From Marinobacter sp. HL-58 (lineage in GTDB: Bacteria; Pseudomonadota; Gammaproteobacteria; Pseudomonadales; Oleiphilaceae): 64,000 nt of DNA. This document shows, piece after piece, positions 45,365-53,644 of this stretch. Location: NCBI RefSeq assembly GCF_001314605.1, contig NZ_LIHP01000016.1:372001-436000 (forward strand), in the 5' to 3' direction. A program made the position numbers and the translations under genes. The notes beneath the pieces are model-generated. The model saw only the letters and a program-made list of their open reading frames with translations, was not told where the DNA came from and searched no databases. Every line of letters begins with the position of its first letter. Positions within the stretch are counted from its first letter, which is position 1.

Positions 45365-47571
45365 CAGGCAGTACTTTTTCCTTTGTCCGGTGTGTCTGTC
45401 AGGTTCAGGCCATGGATGACCAGACGCTGATCCAGCCTGGCTTTCAGCCCCCTGGGTTTGTCCAGGCTCATACGCTCCAGCAGCGACTGATAACGCCCCT
45501 GATCATCCTTCGCTTTCGCAGCGCGCCACAAAGTCGCCAGTTTACCACGCCGAGTCGCTGTTGCGGCCTTCAGGGTTTTCAGAGCCTTGCCCAGCCGCAA
45601 CTCTTCATCCGTAAAGTCCCGGCCAAACGGGAAAGGAGGAAAGACATCCTGGTCACCGGCAGCCCTGATGGCAGCCTGAATGGCTTCCGGCGTGTTGTTG
45701 CACCACTCCGGTGGCAGGCGGAATGCTGAATCCACCTTTCCGGCCTTCTGGGCCTGCTTCAAAAGGTCCTGCTGGAAGCGGGAGTCCGCAATGCGGATCA
45801 GGCGCAGATAAACCTGCTCATCGGACTGGCCACGGAGATCCGCTATCCCGTACTCGGTGATCACGATATCCCGAAGGTGGCGGGGAATGGTGCAGTGGCC
45901 ATAGCTGAACACAATGTTGGAAAGCGTTTTGCCGTGGGACTTGCGGGTACTGCGAAGGGTCAGGATCGAGCGCGCACCCGGCAGTTCATGGGCCATGGCC
46001 ACAAAGTTGTACTGGCCGCCCACACCACTGACCACACGACCGTCATCCAGCCCGTCAGACACCGCCGCCCCGTTCAGGGTATACATCATCGCCGAGTTGA
46101 CGAAACGGCTATGGACCCGCTGTGCAACCTTCAGGCGCTGGTTGCCGAAAGCGTGGTCGTACAGGTGGTTGATGTAATTCACACTGGTCATGCAGATGCG
46201 CCGACGATTCTCCGGAGAAAGATCCCGCAGGCGCTGGTAGAACTGCTCGGGGCCGACATAGAAGCCCCCGTGCATGACAATACCCCCGGCCAGGCGCTCA
46301 CCCAGGGCCAGGCTCTCTATTGCCTGCCGGGCGTCCTGGATGTCCAGGTCCGGATCAAGTGACTGCTCGCCAATTCGCAGACGCCCGCCCTTGAACTCGA
46401 CTTCCTGATGGAAAATGCCATATCGGCGGAGCCAGTCCACGTCCCGTGAACGCAAGGGGGAGTCGATCAGTTTTTTACGGCGCAGTACATCCAGGGTGTC
46501 GAGTGAGACTCCATGAGTCAGCTCGCCCCTGTTGATGAGTTCCTGCAGCCCTGCATGACCAAACACCTCACGGGTGAGCACCCCGGCTTCCAGCAGGTAT
46601 ATGAACCCGTCCACCATCATTTCACTGCAACCGTAAAGACCCTCGGTAAAGGTATCGGTACCGCCATATTCGTTCACCACCGGAAAACGCTCGGCCACTT
46701 TGAGGTGGTCGAACACCTTTTTCCAGTGATCGTTGTCCTGGTGTCGCAGAATGGCACTGTGAACCAGGGCAGCGCCCAGTGACCCGATACCTACCTGCAG
46801 GGTACCCCCGTCCTTCAGCAATGCGCTGGCGTAGAATCCGATCAGGTGATCCTCGGGGCTTACTGCCATCTGCGGGGCCGAGAACAGGGGGTAATCGGAC
46901 CCGGAATCTTCAAGGACGATATCGAAACTGCCCTGCTCCACCGCCGCATCATTGCCCATATAGGGCAGATGCTGGTTGGTCTCGCCGACAATCGCTATTG
47001 CGGTTCCCGACTGTTCCTGTTTCCTCAGCAATGGAATCAGATCCAGGGTCAGGTCGGGATTACAGCTCAGGCTGAAATAACCTTCCTGCGACGGCTCTGT
47101 CGGCGGCGCCACCATCTGGGCAACCACATTGACGCCGGTCGCCAGCAGATCCCGAACCGCGTGGGTGTAGTTGGTGCAGACGTAGTTGCGCTGCTGGGTG
47201 TCGTTGTGGAGAAAGGACCCCGCCTTGAAGAAAAATTCGGACACCGTCACGTTGTCCGGCAGCTTGTGGCGGATAACGTCCCGGGCATACTCAAGATCCG
47301 GAATCCGTCCATAAAGCCGCTCGGAAAACGGCCCCATGAAACGTTTTTCGAGCGACGAGCTTCCACCCGGGGCCGTCAGGGAAAGGGCGGTGACGATATG
47401 CAACTGAATGGATGAATCTTCCCTTGCACGCTGGTACAGGGCATTCACGAAACGGACGGGTTTGCCAAGCCCCAGGGGCAGGCCAAGGGTGATGTTCTTG
47501 CCGACCCGACGGATCAGCTCATCCACGCACTCTGCACTGCTCCCCAGAATTACCGGTTGTTCCTTCGCCAT
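45364..47571 (-). CDS. Acetyl-CoA hydrolase/transferase family protein
   Basis: A long (735-residue) member of the acetyl-CoA hydrolase/transferase family, which moves CoA between carboxylates or hydrolyses acyl-CoA. The C-terminal domain motif GVGGQYNFVAMAHELPGARSILTLRST is clear. An ITEYGIADLRGQSDEQVYLRLI stretch, typical of these enzymes, follows. The ATG at 47571 has GGAG seven bases upstream; ATGs at 47577 and 47604 are in frame but have poorer sites. The extra N- and C-terminal length compared with 500-residue relatives is unexplained. Substrate unknown. Confidence 0.88.
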   Translation of the reverse strand: MAKEQPVILGSSAECVDELIRRVGKNITLGLPLGLGKPVRFVNALYQRAREDSSIQLHIVTALSLTAPGGSSSLEKRFMGPFSERLYGRIPDLEYARDVIRHKLPDNVTVSEFFFKAGSFLHNDTQQRNYVCTNYTHAVRDLLATGVNVVAQMVAPPTEPSQEGYFSLSCNPDLTLDLIPLLRKQEQSGTAIAIVGETNQHLPYMGNDAAVEQGSFDIVLEDSGSDYPLFSAPQMAVSPEDHLIGFYASALLKDGGTLQVGIGSLGAALVHSAILRHQDNDHWKKVFDHLKVAERFPVVNEYGGTDTFTEGLYGCSEMMVDGFIYLLEAGVLTREVFGHAGLQELINRGELTHGVSLDTLDVLRRKKLIDSPLRSRDVDWLRRYGIFHQEVEFKGGRLRIGEQSLDPDLDIQDARQAIESLALGERLAGGIVMHGGFYVGPEQFYQRLRDLSPENRRRICMTSVNYINHLYDHAFGNQRLKVAQRVHSRFVNSAMMYTLNGAAVSDGLDDGRVVSGVGGQYNFVAMAHELPGARSILTLRSTRKSHGKTLSNIVFSYGHCTIPRHLRDIVITEYGIADLRGQSDEQVYLRLIRIADSRFQQDLLKQAQKAGKVDSAFRLPPEWCNNTPEAIQAAIRAAGDQDVFPPFPFGRDFTDEELRLGKALKTLKAATATRRGKLATLWRAAKAKDDQGRYQSLLERMSLDKPRGLKARLDQRLVIHGLNLTDTPDKGKSTA

Positions 47572-47621
47572 GGCCATACTCCGTTTCTGTGCGTCAAAAG
47601 ACATTCGACATGGATAATCAC

Positions 47622-47635
47622 ATGCGAAAACGCAT
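47622..47635. promoter_or_regulatory. Perfect 14-base palindrome upstream of the CoA transferase gene
   Basis: ATGCG-AAAA-CGCAT about 50 bases before the chosen start. On the minus strand it sits between TTGCCT and GATTAT, which are weak -35 and -10 candidates, so an operator is possible. Low certainty. Confidence 0.35.
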
Positions 47636-47741
47636 CAGGCAATGAGCCGGATCATATAAACGGCAGTTAAGGGATATCAGTACGAGGAGGGGTAACCGGA
47701 GACAACAATTGGAGCCGGCACAATGCTGGCCAGCTAGTCCG

Positions 47742-48056
47742 TCAGAAGTTCCATTTGAGGTTGAGACAGGCGCCCTCTTCGAGCAGCGCAATGCCATGGT
47801 CCGCCCGGGCAGGGTCGGAAGCGTAGGTCTTGCTGCGGGGGTTGGCACGACTGAAGCCCAGGCTCAGCAGCCGTGAGCCGAGGTTGGTATACATGTCGGT
47901 GTCTTCTCGCTCGAAATCGCCGGACATTTCATCCTGAAGCTGGTAAATATCCTCGGCAGGTGTTTCATCGGCAAAAACACGCTCATTGGCTTCAGCACGA
48001 ACCACGAAAGCGATCATGTTCAGAGCAAGGAGTGCGATGAAAATACGGATAATCAT
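47742..48056 (-). CDS. Small exported protein of unknown function
   Basis: A 104-residue protein I do not recognise. The N-terminus is a signal peptide (IIRIFIALLALNMIAFVVRAEA, likely cut after AEA near residue 23). The mature part is acidic first (ERVFADETPAEDIYQLQDEMSGDF), then basic and neutral, with one cysteine near the C-terminus (GACLNLKWNF). It stands alone between the CoA transferase and the aldo-keto reductase. A CRP-like site lies upstream. The signal peptide is the main reason to accept it. Confidence 0.65.
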   Translation of the reverse strand: MIIRIFIALLALNMIAFVVRAEANERVFADETPAEDIYQLQDEMSGDFEREDTDMYTNLGSRLLSLGFSRANPRSKTYASDPARADHGIALLEEGACLNLKWNF

Positions 48057-48332
48057 GATGTCTCTGGCGACCTGTTAGCGAAACGGGATTCTACTGTCAC
48101 GTAATGCTTAAGTCTAATGATTAACGGTCGGAAAGATGTGATCCTGCACACATTGGTGCTGATTTTTTGTCATCAGATCACAATGATTTTGTCAAAAAAC
48201 CAGCGATTTTTATTGCGGAATGTAAGTAATGCCCCTTACCCCACCCTTTTCTGCCTTTTTTACCCTTTTCGGGAGCGGCCAAGTGATATTTTCCGGGCAC
48301 AGGGCATTAAATAACCGTAACTCCCTTCGCTG
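48057..48332. other. AT-rich intergenic region with a CRP/Vfr-like site
   Basis: A 276-base gap with no convincing gene. TGTGA-TCCTGC-ACACA at 48137-48152 matches the CRP/Vfr pattern TGTGA-N6-TCACA in 9 of 10 positions. It lies about 85 bases upstream of the small exported protein gene. Downstream A/T runs (around 48160-48220) may hold promoters or a weak terminator for the reductase gene. Confidence 0.4.
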
Positions 48333-49370
48333 CTATGGACAGGGGTAGGTGTATTCTTCGTTAAGATTTTCTATTTCTTCAAGCACCTCTTCACTCAGTG
48401 AAACAGACGCCGAGCCCAGGTTTTCCCGGAGCTGTTCCAGGGTTGTGGCGCCGATGATATTGCTGGTAACGAAATCACGGCTGGTAACATAGGCAAGAGC
48501 CATCTGAACCGGAGAAAGGCCGTGGCTGGCCGCCAGATCAACATAGGCACGGGTGGCCTCGGCGCCCCGGCCGCTGGTGTAACGGGTGAAGCGCTCATAC
48601 AGAGTCAGGCGAGCGCCTTCCGGGCGTTTTCCGTCCAGGTATTTGCCGGAAAGCATACCGAACGCCAGGGGCGAATAAGCCAGCAGACCGACCTGTTCGC
48701 GGCAGGCAATTTCAGCCATTCCCACTTCAAAGGTGCGGTTGAGCAGATTGTAGGGGTTCTGGACGCTGGCAATACGGGGCCAGTTACGCTCCCGCGAAAG
48801 ACGGAGATATTCACTGGTCCCCCAGGGGGTTTCGTTTGAGATCCCGATCTCCCGGACCTTGCCTTCCTTTACCAGTTCGGCCAGTGCAGCCAGGGTTTCT
48901 TCAATTGGCGTGGCCTGCTCGTCAGCCTTGTGCCGGTAACCAAGCTTGCCAAAAAAATTGGTGTTCCGGTCCGGCCAGTGCACCTGGTAAAGATCGATAT
49001 AGTCTGTCTGGAGCCGTCGCAGACTGTCCTCACAGGCCTGGCGTATGTGGTCCCGTGTCAGGCGGGGACCGTTACGCAGGTACGTGAGGCCATTACCAGG
49101 CCCCGCCACCTTGGACGCAATCACCAGGTCATCCCTGCGCCCGCGCCTTGCCAGCCAGTTCCCGAGAAAGGTTTCCGTCAGCCCTTGTGTTTCAGGCTTT
49201 GGTGGCACGGGGTACATCTCCGCCGCGTCGATGAAATTAATGCCCTCGGCTGTCGCCAGATCCAGTTGTTCGAACGCCTGCTGCTCGCTGTTCTGTTCGC
49301 CCCAGGTCATGGTGCCCAGGCAGATCTCACTCACTTCAATACCTGTCCTGCCCAACTTTCGGGTTTTCAT
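48333..49370 (-). CDS. Aldo/keto reductase, Tas-like
   Basis: A 345-residue NADPH-dependent reductase of the AKR superfamily. It starts KTRKLGRTGIEVSEICLGTMTWGEQNSEQQ and shows FIDAAEMYP with the catalytic Asp/Tyr, LVIASKV with the Lys, and YQVHWPDR with the His. QNPYNLLNR and the NADPH-binding end (SNIIGATTLEQLRENL) follow. The ATG at 49370 has GGAGG seven bases upstream. Closest by feel to E. coli Tas; the substrate is unknown. Divergent from the GT4 gene. Confidence 0.92.
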   Translation of the reverse strand: MKTRKLGRTGIEVSEICLGTMTWGEQNSEQQAFEQLDLATAEGINFIDAAEMYPVPPKPETQGLTETFLGNWLARRGRRDDLVIASKVAGPGNGLTYLRNGPRLTRDHIRQACEDSLRRLQTDYIDLYQVHWPDRNTNFFGKLGYRHKADEQATPIEETLAALAELVKEGKVREIGISNETPWGTSEYLRLSRERNWPRIASVQNPYNLLNRTFEVGMAEIACREQVGLLAYSPLAFGMLSGKYLDGKRPEGARLTLYERFTRYTSGRGAEATRAYVDLAASHGLSPVQMALAYVTSRDFVTSNIIGATTLEQLRENLGSASVSLSEEVLEEIENLNEEYTYPCP

Positions 49371-49407
49371 ACTTCCTCCGGATCCGGTTGATGAAAGGGT
49401 AAAGGGA

Positions 49408-49436
49408 TTGTCACGGAAATGTCCCGGAACTGTCAT
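49408..49436 (+). promoter_or_regulatory. Pho-box-like array upstream of the GT4-PAP2 pair
   Basis: Three half-sites at exact 11-base steps: TTGTCAC (49408), ATGTCCC (49419), CTGTCAT (49430). The last pair makes ATGTCCCGGAACTGTCAT, close to the PhoB 18-base box. CATAGT (49447-49452) follows after 10 bases, the usual -10 distance in PhoB-activated promoters. A start near 49459 would leave a leader of about 27 bases before the GTG at 49486. Confidence 0.65.
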
Positions 49437-49485
49437 GCCGGATTTTCATAGTAGAAGCATGAAAGAGGACAGCGCAGGAAACACC

Positions 49486-50706
49486 GTGACCGGAACGCCC
49501 CAGGCTTCAGACCGCAGACCTCACATTACCATTGTTTCGGAGACCTTTCCTCCGGAAATCAATGGAGTGGCCAACACCCTCAGATACCTGTGTCTGGGCT
49601 TGATGCGGCGTGGGCACAGGGTAACCGTTATCCGGCCGCGCCAGAACAACGAACCGAAAGGCCATTATTCTGAAACCGGCGAATGCCTGTTCTCACAGGA
49701 ACATGTGGTTACGGGCCTGCCGCTGCCGGGTTACGGGGGGTTGCGGTTCGGAGTTGTCCGCCTGGGCTACCTGGCCTCGCTGTGGCGAAGTCAGCGCCCG
49801 GACGCCGTTTATGTGGCCACCCAGGGGCCCCTTGGCGTTGCGGCGGTGACTGCCGCCCGACAGGCCGGCATACCGGTCAGTTCTGGCTTCCACACCAATT
49901 TTCACGCCTACAGCCACTATTACGGCGCCGGTTTCCTGGAAAAACTGCTGTGCGGATACGGCCGCTGGTTCCATAACCGGACTTCGGTAACCCTGGTCCC
50001 GACCCGGAAAGTGGCTGCAACCACCGCCAGCATGGGCATCCATCCCACCTCGGTGTGGAGCCGCGGCGTTGACTGTCATCGCTTCTCTCCCCACAAGCGG
50101 GACGTGGCACTCCGGCAACAATGGGGCCTGCAATCCAAAGACCGGGCGGTACTCTACGTGGGCCGGCTGGCAGCAGAAAAAAACCTGCAGATGGCAGTGT
50201 CCTGTTACGAGCGCATTCGCGGGCTGCATCCCGGAGCAAAATTCATCCTGGTTGGCGACGGGCCCATGGCAAAGCGCCTGGCCGAACGCCACCCGGACTA
50301 TATCTTCGCCGGAACCCGCAAGGGAGAGGACCTTGCCCGGCATTATGCGTCCGGAGATATCTTCCTGTTTCCCAGCAAAACCGACACCTTTGGCAATGTG
50401 GTGACTGAAGCCATGGCCAGCGGCCTGGCTGTCGTCGCCTATGATGACGCGGCCGCCAGTGAACACATCCGCCACGAAGAAAATGGCATGAAAGCCCCGC
50501 TGGGTGTAGACGAAGCGTTTGTAGACCATGCCCTGCGGCTGGTCGATCAGCCAACGCTGATGAACAGAATCCGTGCCCAGGCCCGCCTGGATGCCCTTGA
50601 CCTGAACTGGGCGGCGCAAATCGAGCAGTTCGAGCATCTGATACTCAACCAGCCACAAAGGACTCCCTACAATGCCCTCGACAAGCAAGGCATCTCGCTT
50701 CTTTGA
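49486..50706 (+). CDS. GT4 glycosyltransferase (Agt/SqdX/MgtA-like lipid glycosyltransferase)
   Basis: A 406-residue GT-B enzyme. The N-terminal HITIVSETFPPEINGVANTLRYL and C-terminal FPSKTDTFGNVVTEAMASGLAVVAYD are those of the GT4 branch that includes diacylglycerol glycosyltransferases and mannosyltransferases. I choose the GTG at 49486, with AGGA six bases upstream. The in-frame ATGs at 49459 and 49435 would fall at the predicted transcription start or inside the Pho-like array. The PAP2 gene overlaps its last 35 bases. Acceptor and sugar are inferred only. Confidence 0.87.
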   Translation: MTGTPQASDRRPHITIVSETFPPEINGVANTLRYLCLGLMRRGHRVTVIRPRQNNEPKGHYSETGECLFSQEHVVTGLPLPGYGGLRFGVVRLGYLASLWRSQRPDAVYVATQGPLGVAAVTAARQAGIPVSSGFHTNFHAYSHYYGAGFLEKLLCGYGRWFHNRTSVTLVPTRKVAATTASMGIHPTSVWSRGVDCHRFSPHKRDVALRQQWGLQSKDRAVLYVGRLAAEKNLQMAVSCYERIRGLHPGAKFILVGDGPMAKRLAERHPDYIFAGTRKGEDLARHYASGDIFLFPSKTDTFGNVVTEAMASGLAVVAYDDAAASEHIRHEENGMKAPLGVDEAFVDHALRLVDQPTLMNRIRAQARLDALDLNWAAQIEQFEHLILNQPQRTPYNALDKQGISLL

Positions 50707-51220
50707 TCTGGTGGATCAGAGAGAATTCGCGCTCTGTCAGTCCATCAACCGGACATTGAGGTTCCGCCCGGTCCACGGCTACTTTCAGGTGGTGAGCCGG
50801 CTGGGTGACGGCTGGCTCTGGTATCTGGTCATTCTGACCATCCCCCTGCTGCGGCCACAGGACGGGCTGGCCATCGCACTGCTGATGGTTGCCACCGGCC
50901 TCACCTGCACCATTGCCTACAAGCTGCTGAAACGCTGGCTGATCCGCGAGCGACCGTTCATTTCCTTTCCCAGCATCAACTGCGGCACGCCGCCTCTGGA
51001 CCGCTACAGCTTTCCGTCCGGCCACACCCTTCACGCCGTGTGCTTCAACACCGTCCTGGCCATGACCATACCGGAGCTGGCCTGGCTGTTGCTGCCGTTT
51101 ACGCTCAGCGTTGCTGCCTCCAGAGTGGTTCTGGGGCTACACTATCCCAGTGATGTCGCCGCTGGTGCGCTGATTGGGGGTGCCCTGGGCCTGGTCACGG
51201 CCCAAATCGCCGTGATCTAG
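50672..51220 (+). CDS. PAP2-family phosphatase
   Basis: A 182-residue membrane phosphatase with the three PAP2 motifs: KRWLIRERP (about residues 87-95), FPSGHT with the catalytic His (about 115-120), and SRVVLGLHYPSD with the second His (about 150-161). Four or five hydrophobic helices surround them. It overlaps the GT4 gene by 35 bases in another frame and has AAAGGA nine bases upstream, so coupled translation is likely. Substrate could be phosphatidate or a polyprenyl diphosphate. Its stop shares CTAG with the convergent gene. Confidence 0.9.
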   Translation: MPSTSKASRFFDLVDQREFALCQSINRTLRFRPVHGYFQVVSRLGDGWLWYLVILTIPLLRPQDGLAIALLMVATGLTCTIAYKLLKRWLIRERPFISFPSINCGTPPLDRYSFPSGHTLHAVCFNTVLAMTIPELAWLLLPFTLSVAASRVVLGLHYPSDVAAGALIGGALGLVTAQIAVI

Positions 51221-51924
51221 TTGGGGGATACCTGCTTGGCGACTCCGGCAAAGTGACTGAGGCCAAGCCACTTTTGCATAGTGGCCCGCAGTTCACGGGG
51301 ACCCAGCAGCTTCAACAGGTTATCGTGCAATGCCGACTCCACCGTTTCAATGCCCATCCAGATGGCGGTCATGGTGCGCAGATCGGTAACCACATAAAGG
51401 TCGACTTCGTGCCCCGGATCGATCTGGCACAGGTCCACGAGCCCATCCTCTTCGCCATTATCATTATCGATCACCAGCCACCACCTGGCCTGGCCATGGG
51501 TGACATCCTGGTACAAAAACTGAACTGTTATACGACGGGCCGGTAGGGGCGCAGGGTTGAGGTTACGCCGCATGTCCCACATCAACAGGGACGGGTCGAG
51601 GTTTTTCAGGGACAACTGGGATTCCAGCCAACGCTGCCCCCAACTCCCCATCGCCATGATAACAGGGCGCAATTCATCGCCAGCCTCCGTCAGCGTGTAG
51701 CCCTGGCCCTCCTTACCGCCCCGCGCTACCAGGCCCAGATCCTCGAGCTCCACCAGACGTTTCGACAACAGTGCCGGTGAGATCCGGGGTAGTCCTCTGC
51801 GCAGGTCATTGAAACGGTGACTCCCACAGAGCAACTCCCGCAGGATCAGTATCGTCCAGCGGCTACCCAGTACCTCAGCGGCCATGGCAACCGGACAGAA
51901 CTGGCCGTATCCTCGCTCTGCCAT
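51217..51924 (-). CDS. HxlR-family transcriptional regulator with SCP2-like C-terminal domain
   Basis: A 235-residue regulator. The N-terminal winged helix CPVAMAAEVLGSRWTILILRELLCGSHRFNDLRRGLPRISPALLSKRLVELE is HxlR-type and includes the cysteine common in that family. The C-terminal 120 residues resemble a sterol-carrier (SCP2-like) domain, seen in some HxlR proteins. It is divergent from a flavin monooxygenase operon and probably controls it. It overlaps the PAP2 gene tail to tail by three bases. Confidence 0.88.
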   Translation of the reverse strand: MAERGYGQFCPVAMAAEVLGSRWTILILRELLCGSHRFNDLRRGLPRISPALLSKRLVELEDLGLVARGGKEGQGYTLTEAGDELRPVIMAMGSWGQRWLESQLSLKNLDPSLLMWDMRRNLNPAPLPARRITVQFLYQDVTHGQARWWLVIDNDNGEEDGLVDLCQIDPGHEVDLYVVTDLRTMTAIWMGIETVESALHDNLLKLLGPRELRATMQKWLGLSHFAGVAKQVSPN

Positions 51925-52050
51925 TATCCCACCCTCCGGTCAGGAGAAACGGTTCATTTCCTATACTTGTTTCATATTACTCGAACATGGGACATTGGCA
52001 ATCGACGCCGCGCGGTTTTTGCCACTATTGAAAAATGTGGAGGAACCATC

Positions 52051-52116
52051 ATGGATACCCTTAAATTTCTCGCCATTAGCGCCCTGGGGCATCAGCTATG
52101 TGGGGGACGAGGATGA
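52051..52116 (+). CDS. Short upstream ORF coupled to the monooxygenase
   Basis: A 21-codon frame starting ATGGATACC with GGAGGA seven bases upstream, a better ribosome site than that of the following gene. Its TGA overlaps the monooxygenase ATG (ATGA). It could be a leader peptide that drives coupled translation, or the remnant of a longer gene. It has no recognisable domain. Confidence 0.45.
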   Translation: MDTLKFLAISALGHQLCGGRG

Positions 52117-53609
52117 CCCACGTAACCGGTAACCGGGTCGCAGTGATAGGCGGCGGTGTCGCCGGGCTTGTCAGTGCAAAGGTTTTGATGCAGGACGGGT
52201 TCGACGTAACCATGTTCGAGAAGGCCCCCACCCCCGGTGGAGTATGGAGCGAATCCCGGGCCTACCCGGGCCTGCGGACCAACAACCCGAGGGAAACCTA
52301 CGCTTTCTCGGACTTCGCTTACCCGGAGGGCACCGCTGAATTTCCCACTGCTGCGGAGGTCCGCCGATACCTCGACGCCTATGCCCGGCATTTCGGGCTT
52401 ACGCCGCATATCCGCTGCATGACTGAGGTCACTTTGGTCGAAACGCTCGGAGGACGCGCCGACAGAGAACAACGCAGGTACCGGCTCACCCTTCGCCGCC
52501 ACAATGGGCAGCAACCGGCAGAAGATACATACCATGCCGATCGCGTAGTGGTGTGTAACGGTGTTTTCAACCGGCCCTTTGTGCCTGCGCCAGCTGGGCG
52601 GGAGGCCTTTTCCGGGCAATACCTGCATTCAAGCCAACTGGCTCAGGCCAGTATTTCTCCCGGCAACCGAGTCGTTGTAGTGGGAGGGGGCAAGTCGGCA
52701 CTGGACTGTGCACTGGCCGCCAGCGACCAGGGAGCCCTCTGCACCCTGGTATGCCGGCGACCACACTGGATGCTGCCCAGATACTTCGGCGCCCGGCTGC
52801 GGGTAGACAAGGTGCTGTTTACCCGCTTTTCGGAACTGCTGCTGCCAGCCTATTATCGCGCAGGCCGGGTCGAACGAGCGTTAAGGTGGACCGCCTCGCC
52901 CCTGCTGAAGCTGTTGTGGAAACTGCAAAGCCGCAAAACCATCAAACTGGCCGGCATCCCACCCGCCATGGTGCCAGAGGCGCCGCTGCCCAGTGGTATC
53001 GAAAATATTGGCATCGGGGAAGCTTTCTACCAGGCGATGAAGGCCGGGCGAATCACCGTGCGCAGAAGTGGTATGGCGGCATTCACCGGCGGAACCCGCA
53101 TCCTGCTTGACAACGGAGACCATCTGGACGCCGACCTTGTGGTATTTGCCACCGGCTGGCGACAGGATACGAGCCTGCTGTCTACCCAACTGCGCCGGCG
53201 GATACAGCGTAATGGGTCATTTCAGCTCTACCGCCATATCCTGCCACCGGAAGAACCAAATCTGGGGTTTGTTGGCTATGCCTCTTCCAGTGCCTGCCCG
53301 ATGACGTCGGAACTGGCCGCCCACTGGCTTTCCCAGCATTTCCGCGGCGAGCTGACATTACCGGACGTGCCCACCATGAAGGAGGAAATAGAACGGGTAA
53401 GACGGTGGAGCGGGTCTGTGTTCCCTGCCCGAAAGGAAGGTTACTTTATAGGTGCCTATATCGCCCATTATGCCGACGAGTTGCTTGGCGACATGGGGTT
53501 GCGCCAGAAGCGCGCACCTTTGCTTCGGGAATATTTTGCACCTTTCTGGCCCCATCGATACCAGAATCTGGCACGTGAGCGCCAGCAGGCCCGCGGCAAA
53601 CGCCACTGA
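52113..53609 (+). CDS. FAD-dependent monooxygenase (FMO/Baeyer-Villiger-like)
   Basis: A 498-residue flavoprotein with an FAD Rossmann motif VAVIGGGVAGLVSAKVL (about 8-24). The FMO-like region PGGVWSESRAYPGLRTNNPRETYAFSDF comes next. A second, NADPH-binding GxGxxA/G motif VVVVGGGKSALDCALAA (about 188-204) and VVFATGWRQDTS near 347 follow. The ATG at 52113 is preferred for its GGGGGACGAGG context. The substrate is unknown. Divergent from the HxlR regulator. Confidence 0.88.
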   Translation: MTHVTGNRVAVIGGGVAGLVSAKVLMQDGFDVTMFEKAPTPGGVWSESRAYPGLRTNNPRETYAFSDFAYPEGTAEFPTAAEVRRYLDAYARHFGLTPHIRCMTEVTLVETLGGRADREQRRYRLTLRRHNGQQPAEDTYHADRVVVCNGVFNRPFVPAPAGREAFSGQYLHSSQLAQASISPGNRVVVVGGGKSALDCALAASDQGALCTLVCRRPHWMLPRYFGARLRVDKVLFTRFSELLLPAYYRAGRVERALRWTASPLLKLLWKLQSRKTIKLAGIPPAMVPEAPLPSGIENIGIGEAFYQAMKAGRITVRRSGMAAFTGGTRILLDNGDHLDADLVVFATGWRQDTSLLSTQLRRRIQRNGSFQLYRHILPPEEPNLGFVGYASSSACPMTSELAAHWLSQHFRGELTLPDVPTMKEEIERVRRWSGSVFPARKEGYFIGAYIAHYADELLGDMGLRQKRAPLLREYFAPFWPHRYQNLARERQQARGKRH

Positions 53610-53611
53610 AG

Positions 53612-53642
53612 GTTCCATTACCCAAGCCTTTGGGCACGGAAC
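53612..53642. terminator. Possible two-way terminator between monooxygenase and dinB
   Basis: GTTCC..CCCAA-gcct-TTGGG..GGAAC, nested inverted repeats in the 35-base gap between convergent genes. No strong T-run on either side. Confidence 0.35.
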
Positions 53643-53644
53643 GC

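Noticed and set aside
48117..48314. 65-codon plus-strand frame in the gap before the aldo-keto reductase
   Set aside because: No ribosome site and no domain; it lies across the CRP-like site and AT-rich regulatory sequence.
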